Source of the DNA: Alligator mississippiensis
Taxonomy: Eukaryota > Chordata > Crocodylia > Alligatoridae
Direction of reading: 5' to 3'
Length of the DNA stretch: 64,000 nt
Assembly: GCF_030867095.1 (NCBI RefSeq)
Contig: NC_081831.1
Span: 45,073,319-45,137,318, forward strand
A model generated the notes under the pieces. That model was not told where the DNA came from. It ran no database searches and saw only the letters and a list, made by a program, of their open reading frames with translations. Position 1 is the first letter of the stretch. Each line of letters starts with the position of its first letter. Position numbers and translations under genes: made by a program. Positions 58,727 through 64,000 of this stretch are shown piece by piece.

Positions 58727-59514
58727 TTAAAGTTATGCAAAATATGCACAATAAAATGCAAATATTGTTTACAATATTCAGCATCTAAGTATAGCAGCTC
58801 ACTTTTTGAATGTTAACAAAAGCAGTTGGTCAGAAGTTGTATGCAAAAATGTCTTATCAACTTCTGTACTGGTCTCCTATACTTTTGCAGTGTGTAGCAA
58901 ATATTGCCACTGTTTGGTAAATAGTCAGCTTTAGCATTAGACATAAAAATACATCCTTTTAAATAAAATACTGTTTTCAAATACAGATCACTGACATATT
59001 CAGGAAGATATTTGCTTCCTACTGTGAAGACTTCCAGAGTGGGCTTTGAGCCAAAGAAAGGCAGTTTCTTCTAAGAAAGAAAACCAACAGTCAAAAAACT
59101 AGATATATCTGTTATAATTCCAGTGACAGAGAAAAAGTTACAGGATGAATTTGGATCAAAATGTTCATTTGCATGAACATATTAATAGGCAGTTATAGAT
59201 AGGTACATTTACATTTTGCCTGAATAAGCAGAGCTTTATGAGAAATTTAAACCCTCAGTTGCTTTAAATCTTGGCTCATTGATGAATCTGCTTCTCTCTC
59301 TCATTCCTCACAAATGTACTGAGTTCATATGTATTCTGATCCCTTGGTCCTCCTTTAGCCTCTTTTTCTCCTTCCAACAATAAAAGTTTTTTTCACTAGT
59401 GCCTTCTGTCCCATTCACCAAGATCCTCCACTGACAAGTGAAGTACCTCTTTCCCTATTTGCTTCCACTTGGTAATCAGCATTGTCTCCTACTTGCAGAT
59501 AGTCATGAGTTGCC
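58727..59514. other. Unassigned AT-rich sequence
   Basis: No gene recognised. Confidence 0.35.
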
Positions 59515-59794
59515 CAGTAGCAGCCTTAGGGGAGGGCAAACCAGGCGACCGCCCTGAGTTCCACACTTCAGGGGGCCCCAAAATTTTGAACCTAGAATGA
59601 ACCTAGAATATAGCTCAATGTTAAAAAACTCTGTATTATCAATACTGTATTAAGATACTGTCATTGCAGTTTCATGGATAGGGCAAAGTGAAATTGAATA
59701 TGTCCAACTTACTTATAGGTCATCAAAATTAAGCCTTTAAGGGCCCCAAATGACTCTCTTGCCCAGGACCCCAGCAACCCTAAGGCCACCACTG
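59515..59794. mobile_element. hAT-like MITE, about 280 bp
   Basis: Ends cagtagcagccttaggg and (inverse) ccctaaggccaccactg pair over most of 17 bases. No clear 8-bp duplication, suggesting age. Interior AT-rich, non-coding. Confidence 0.6.
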
Positions 59795-59984
59795 CTAAAG
59801 TCCTTGTTTATACCCATATTCAAATAGAACTTTGGATATTTCTCCATTCCCTGGTAACATCTAACACAGAAATAGCATGGTTTAAAAGCATGAGAGTCAT
59901 GTTAAGAATGGTTTAAAGGGTTCTATTTATATATTTTGCTGTTTCTGAATAAATTTCAGTTCCATGAGAGGTTAGAGGTATTAA

Positions 59985-60340
59985 ACTTTTATTTGCGATA
60001 AGCAGAATTTTTTTTTCCTGCAGCTGGCATGAGAAGGATTTGATTATATTTTCCAGTTCTAGAGAGAATTCTGGTGTGGGATCCTCCACAAGTTCTTTAT
60101 ATTATTTGGTGTTAGAGAGGTGTCTATTGGCTTTATTGTTATAGTCTTGATGGTTGAGGGTGACTGTAGCTCCACCTTTGTCTGCAACGTGATTATGATG
60201 TTATTGTTGAGTCTTAGGGACTGTATGGCTTTTCCCTATGTAGCTGTCTGACTCCTTCCAGAAGGGTGAAATTGTCACAATAGTTTTGTCCCTTTACACT
60301 TCTGAAAGGGTACATCTTGCCTGGGCTGAAAAACTGCATT
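59985..60340 (-). mobile_element. Penelope-like element RT fragment
   Basis: On the minus strand the frame reads ADKGGATVTLNHQDYNNKA, then NRHLSNTK, one stop, then YKELVEDPTPEFSLELENII. The DKGGA.V motif followed by a DPT motif is characteristic of Penelope-like reverse transcriptases (GIY-YIG retroelements). Only this RT N-terminal part is left; no GIY-YIG domain was seen. Confidence 0.8.
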
Positions 60341-60639
60341 GCTAAATTTTCAACGGAAATAGATGTTAGACAAAACTGAATGATGGAAATAAAAGTTTAT
60401 TTTGAAACGAGCAAGGCATGTTTTTTCTTTAGCCCACAGAAAGGAGTAAAACAGATTAGAAGGCAGGTGAGGGAAAAATATCTCTGGCCTCCTATTCAAG
60501 ATGTTTTGAATGTATAAGGTTTAAGGCATATTGCAATTATTCTAATTAGGGCAATGTGTTTTTGTGAAAAGTAGTAAATAGTAAATCCTTAATTACTTTC
60601 CTTACAGCTTATGTCCCACCATTGTGAGGGCTGTTTATT

Positions 60640-60790
60640 TAAGCCTATTTTTTACTTTCTGTCCTTTAGCCAGTTACCAATCCACAGGTGGACACTGCCT
60701 CTAATTTCACGACAGCCCAATTTAATTAAGAGCAGTTTGGGACTTTGTCAAAAGCTTTTTGAAAGTTCGGATACATACCCTCACCTAGCT
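60640..60790 (-). mobile_element. Old CR1-clade LINE RT fragment
   Basis: On the minus strand YPNFQKAFDKVPNCS is the first aspartate motif of a LINE RT, followed in another frame by WIGNWLKDR. This matches the LINE text around FQKAFDKVPH..W..NWLK. Short and broken. Confidence 0.6.
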
Positions 60791-63500
60791 ACAAGTACAG
60801 CTCTGCTGGCATAACTGCTGCTGCATTAGGGAATTTTGCTGTACAGCTATGTCAGTTAGGATCACACCTTTTCACCTCTTTGACTGAAAGGAGACAGAAG
60901 CAAGGGAAGACCTGACCTCAAGCTTCAATAATATCATGCCAGGAGATTTGGATCAATCACTGACATACATCTGTGCTGAAACCTATTAACAGCCACGGCA
61001 GCTAGCAAAAATATCAACCTGTTCAGGTGAAATTTCAGTTGACTTTTGATTGTGAGGCACTAACCACTTGTCTTGTTACCAGAGTTCTATCAAATGCTGG
61101 GATTACATACATAAAGAGTAGCTTCATTATGATAGGAGTATAATGATTACATCTTTGAATGGGTCAACCTCAGTATAATCCAGGTTAGTTTGTGTTAAAG
61201 CAAGACATCTTTGATTCTGTATTTTACTGAACTTTCTGCATTGAAGTCCAGCATTACATATTTTATTTCAAAGGAAATTAACTCACAGATCAAAATTAGG
61301 ACCTATGTAGCTGACATGATAGTGATAACAAGTCTGAAACACTCACCAAGTGATTATGAAACTGCTATGGGCTAGAGAAAGTGACTGTCTTGCTTTACAG
61401 TGTTCTGTTCTCACAAAACAGCAGAGTTGAGGACACTCACTATTTGCAGAACAGAGCATTAGTGAGTGCATGGCAAACATAATAGCTACATGAAGAGAAA
61501 ATGAAGAGAAATTAAGAGGCTTTATTATACAGTTAGCTGAGAGCCATTAAAATGGGGAAGCTTATCCTTTTGAATTGTTCCTTTGTTATGTAGGAAGGAT
61601 TACACTTCCTATGATTTGGTGTTTCTTAAAGTGCTCACTGCTATATAAATTATGCCTTAGAGAAGAGATGATTTAGACAGAGCATGCAAGGACAGACCCA
61701 AAGAAAGTTAAAAGCACCTGATTTTTTTGCAGAATCACTTATCTGCTGTGACCCTTTCTGTAACTTCTGTCTACTCAAGTGTATGATTAATATTAGGATT
61801 ATGATATTTTGGAAGAATTCCAGTTTAAGGAAGACCTATGTATACCAGTTAATTTTACCAATCATCTCACTTCAACATGTACAATATGGCTGGGATGCCA
61901 GATGCCTGGCTTAAATCTATCCTTGGCTGGAAAAACAGTTTCTTCCCCTCATGCAGTTAAAAAACTGAGATCTTTAGTTATCATTTATATTTTCTTAAGA
62001 TAGCCGCCCCTGAAATAAATTTTACATAGGTATAGTGGTGTAAGAAAAAAAACTCTTTTGCAACTCATCTTCAGTGTCAGTCTATTCATGGTATTTTCTA
62101 GGTGCATTCCTATTGCAGTGACTCCCTCCTAGCTGTCATGGAGAAAACTTTACAAAAATAAAGGTTAACCTTTAGATAAGAGGGTACTCCCAGAGTCATA
62201 ATAAATAATATGTAAAGTGGTTGGTTAAACTGACATGTACAGATATGTTTCATATCCTTACAGAGAACAAGTCCATAAATTCTATGATTAGGGTGGAAAA
62301 GCATTTTAGGTATGAGGCCTAATTCTTTCTGATTCAGGGAAATTGGGTTACACCTACTCCATCCTTCTCCAAAGTAGTATATGCCATGAAAAAAGTATTA
62401 GCCTTAAGTAAAATACAGTAGTATACATATCCTCCTCCTACTTCCCAGAGGATGTAAAAGATGATTCCTACTTCGCTATCTTTTATTTCTTTTCAGCTCC
62501 ACTTACGAAAGACTATCTTCTGCTTTAATTTAATGACAAACCTTACTGGGTTCCTTCTTACCTTGCCTACAACACCTGAATTGTCTTTCATCACGCATCT
62601 GTATTGGTCCTTTATGCACTGTCTCTTGCTGGCTCTTTGTGCAAGATATACAGTGAAATTCCAATGCAGCCCATGAAAGGCAGAGAACAGACATTAGGTC
62701 AGGCATGACTTCAGCAATGACTCTAGATTATGATTCTTCTCCCCCATCAATTATATTGAAACTGAGGTTAATCATTTGGAGACAAAACACAGTTTTGATA
62801 TTGAAAAACCACTTTAGCAGTAGCCTTTGTTATCAATATTAATATGGCCTGGCAAATGCATGTGATAAGTAATATACACAGTCCCTAGGTGCTATAATTA
62901 CTGGAGGTTAGGAAAGGGTAGGAAATAGAGTAGCCTGGGATATATATATATTTCCACTGAAAATGTCAACAATAGCAGAAGGTAAAGGTTTTTTTTGGGT
63001 GATATCTTATATTCAACTCTGTATATAGTTGGGAGAGACATACAGTGTGTACAGAAGTTACTTTTTCACCATCTAAAGCACTTTATTGCCATGACTTAAC
63101 AGAAGTTCATGGCTTTACAGTACTTTAAAAATGGTTATAGTACCTTAAATTAACCCTTGTTAAAGAGGTATTAAATGTGAAGAGCTGTATTTTACAGTAC
63201 TCTTTGGGCACTGACAGATGTGCAGTTTTACATAAAGGAGCCTGCCTGCAGCTGAGGAACTGCTTCTCTCCCCCAGCTCCATCCCCCCCCCCCCCCTCCA
63301 GGACTGTGTGCAGGAAGGGAGGGAGGAGGAGTGAGCTGCTGGCTGGGATTTTCCGGACCTGAGCTGGAGAGGAGGGCTGAGGGTGCCATGAGATGAGAGG
63401 GCTCCAATCCACCTGCTCCCCATTCCAGTTTAGGCCCCAGGCATGAGGCTGGGCTGCATCAACCCAGCTCTGATTTGCACCACAAATTAATCCTAGGGAA
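60791..63500. other. Unassigned AT-rich sequence
   Basis: No gene, repeat or RNA recognised. Open frames at 61.7-62.0 and 62.46-62.68 kb lack any family or splice support. A C run with G/C-rich surroundings begins near 63230. Confidence 0.35.
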
Positions 63501-63504
63501 CACA

Positions 63505-63876
63505 GAGCATTTATACATGTGCTCTGGGAGAGAATGTGTGTGTGTGTGGGGGGAGTGCTTTAATTAGAGCAGCTGCAAGAGTCACTTTACTTAAAGTGCC
63601 CAAAGCGTCTCGTGTATCAGCATCCCCGTGCTGAAAAATGGCAGTGGGGGTGGTTTGGCAGTGAGGGTGGTTTCACTTAAGCTCATACAATGTGCTTTAG
63701 TTAAAGCAGCCCCACCACCATTTCTCAGTATGGAGATGCTTATACATGAGATACTGGAGTCTGCAGGAGTGTGATAATTACCAGCAGACTCAAGCAGACT
63801 CAATTAATCAAGTCTGCTCCACTGTTCTGTAATTACAGCACATTGGAGCAGCCTCACTGCTTATGTATAAGGGCCC
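63505..63876. mobile_element. Foldback MITE, family F
   Basis: Arms tctcgtgtatcagcatcccc...aaaatggcagtggggg (from 63608) and (inverse) ccaccaccatttctcagtat...catgagata form a hairpin. It shares the palindrome agcagactcaattaatcaag with the copy at 56.17 kb. Outer ends gagcatttatacatgtgc and (inverse) gcttatgtataagggccc; ACA lies on both sides. Confidence 0.65.
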
Positions 63877-64000
63877 ACAAGTTCCCAAAGTGGAACACCT
63901 TCATCTGAACCCTCATTTGATTAGGGTTAATGTGTCATGTGATCAGACACTTCAAAAGCACTCTGCAGCTTTGCATGTGTCATAGCACAGCTGTAGAGCA

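Noticed and set aside
1-64000. CRISPR arrays, operons, tRNA or rRNA genes
   Set aside because: No regularly spaced direct repeats with unique spacers, no cloverleaf with A/B boxes and no rRNA signature words were seen. The tandem repeats found have no spacers.

Overview
Vertebrate nuclear DNA, most likely from a crocodilian (an alligator-type genome). The main clue is a set of CR1 LINE copies whose 3' ends carry (ATTCATAG)n tails and the phrase 'gttagggtcggaagggacc'. Foldback MITEs, several families of solo LTRs and hAT and Harbinger-type non-autonomous elements fit the same origin. The species call is inference; 'sauropsid' is much safer than 'alligator'. No bacterial-type genes, operons, tRNA or rRNA genes were seen. 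I recognise no complete host gene, so the window is intergenic or intronic.

Layout. 1-19 kb is mostly unique AT-rich DNA with scattered MITEs, one short plus-strand CR1 tail (12.4-12.8 kb) and a few exon-like open segments with splice signals (2.9, 7.9, 8.5 and 8.96 kb on plus; 16.4 kb on minus). 19.1-37.7 kb is a nest of transposons. Its base is an old, broken minus-strand Ty3/Gypsy LTR retrotransposon. Two CR1 copies joined head to tail (19.18-25.78 kb) sit at its downstream LTR. A solo LTR sits in the outer CR1 tail, two more solo LTRs sit in the Gypsy body, and a 3.4-kb Harbinger-like DNA element interrupts gag and itself holds a further solo LTR. 38.2-40.6 kb is an old CR1 with a Tigger-like MITE inside it. 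40.7-45.2 kb is an LTR-bounded element with a 4-bp target duplication. 45.2-46.3 kb is GC-rich foldback repeat. 46.5-49.25 kb is a 5'-truncated CR1 with a perfect 10-bp target duplication. 50.5-56.4 kb holds a hAT MITE, two solo LTRs, a larger hAT-like element and a foldback MITE. 56.9-58.7 kb is the best preserved CR1 RT. 59.5-60.8 kb has a hAT-like MITE, a Penelope-like RT fragment and an old LINE RT fragment. The remainder to 64 kb is mostly unique sequence.

The elements do not work together as a pathway; what can be read is the order of insertions. Target duplications read directly from the sequence (3 bp TAA; 4 bp CTTC and GACA; 5 bp CTGCA, AGTGG and GGTAC; 6 bp; 8 bp for the hATs; 10 bp for a CR1) fix many boundaries to the base. 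The most unusual observations are the CR1-CR1 tandem that looks like a single template-jumping insertion, and evidence that the Gypsy locus was once a tandem (LTR-body-LTR-body).
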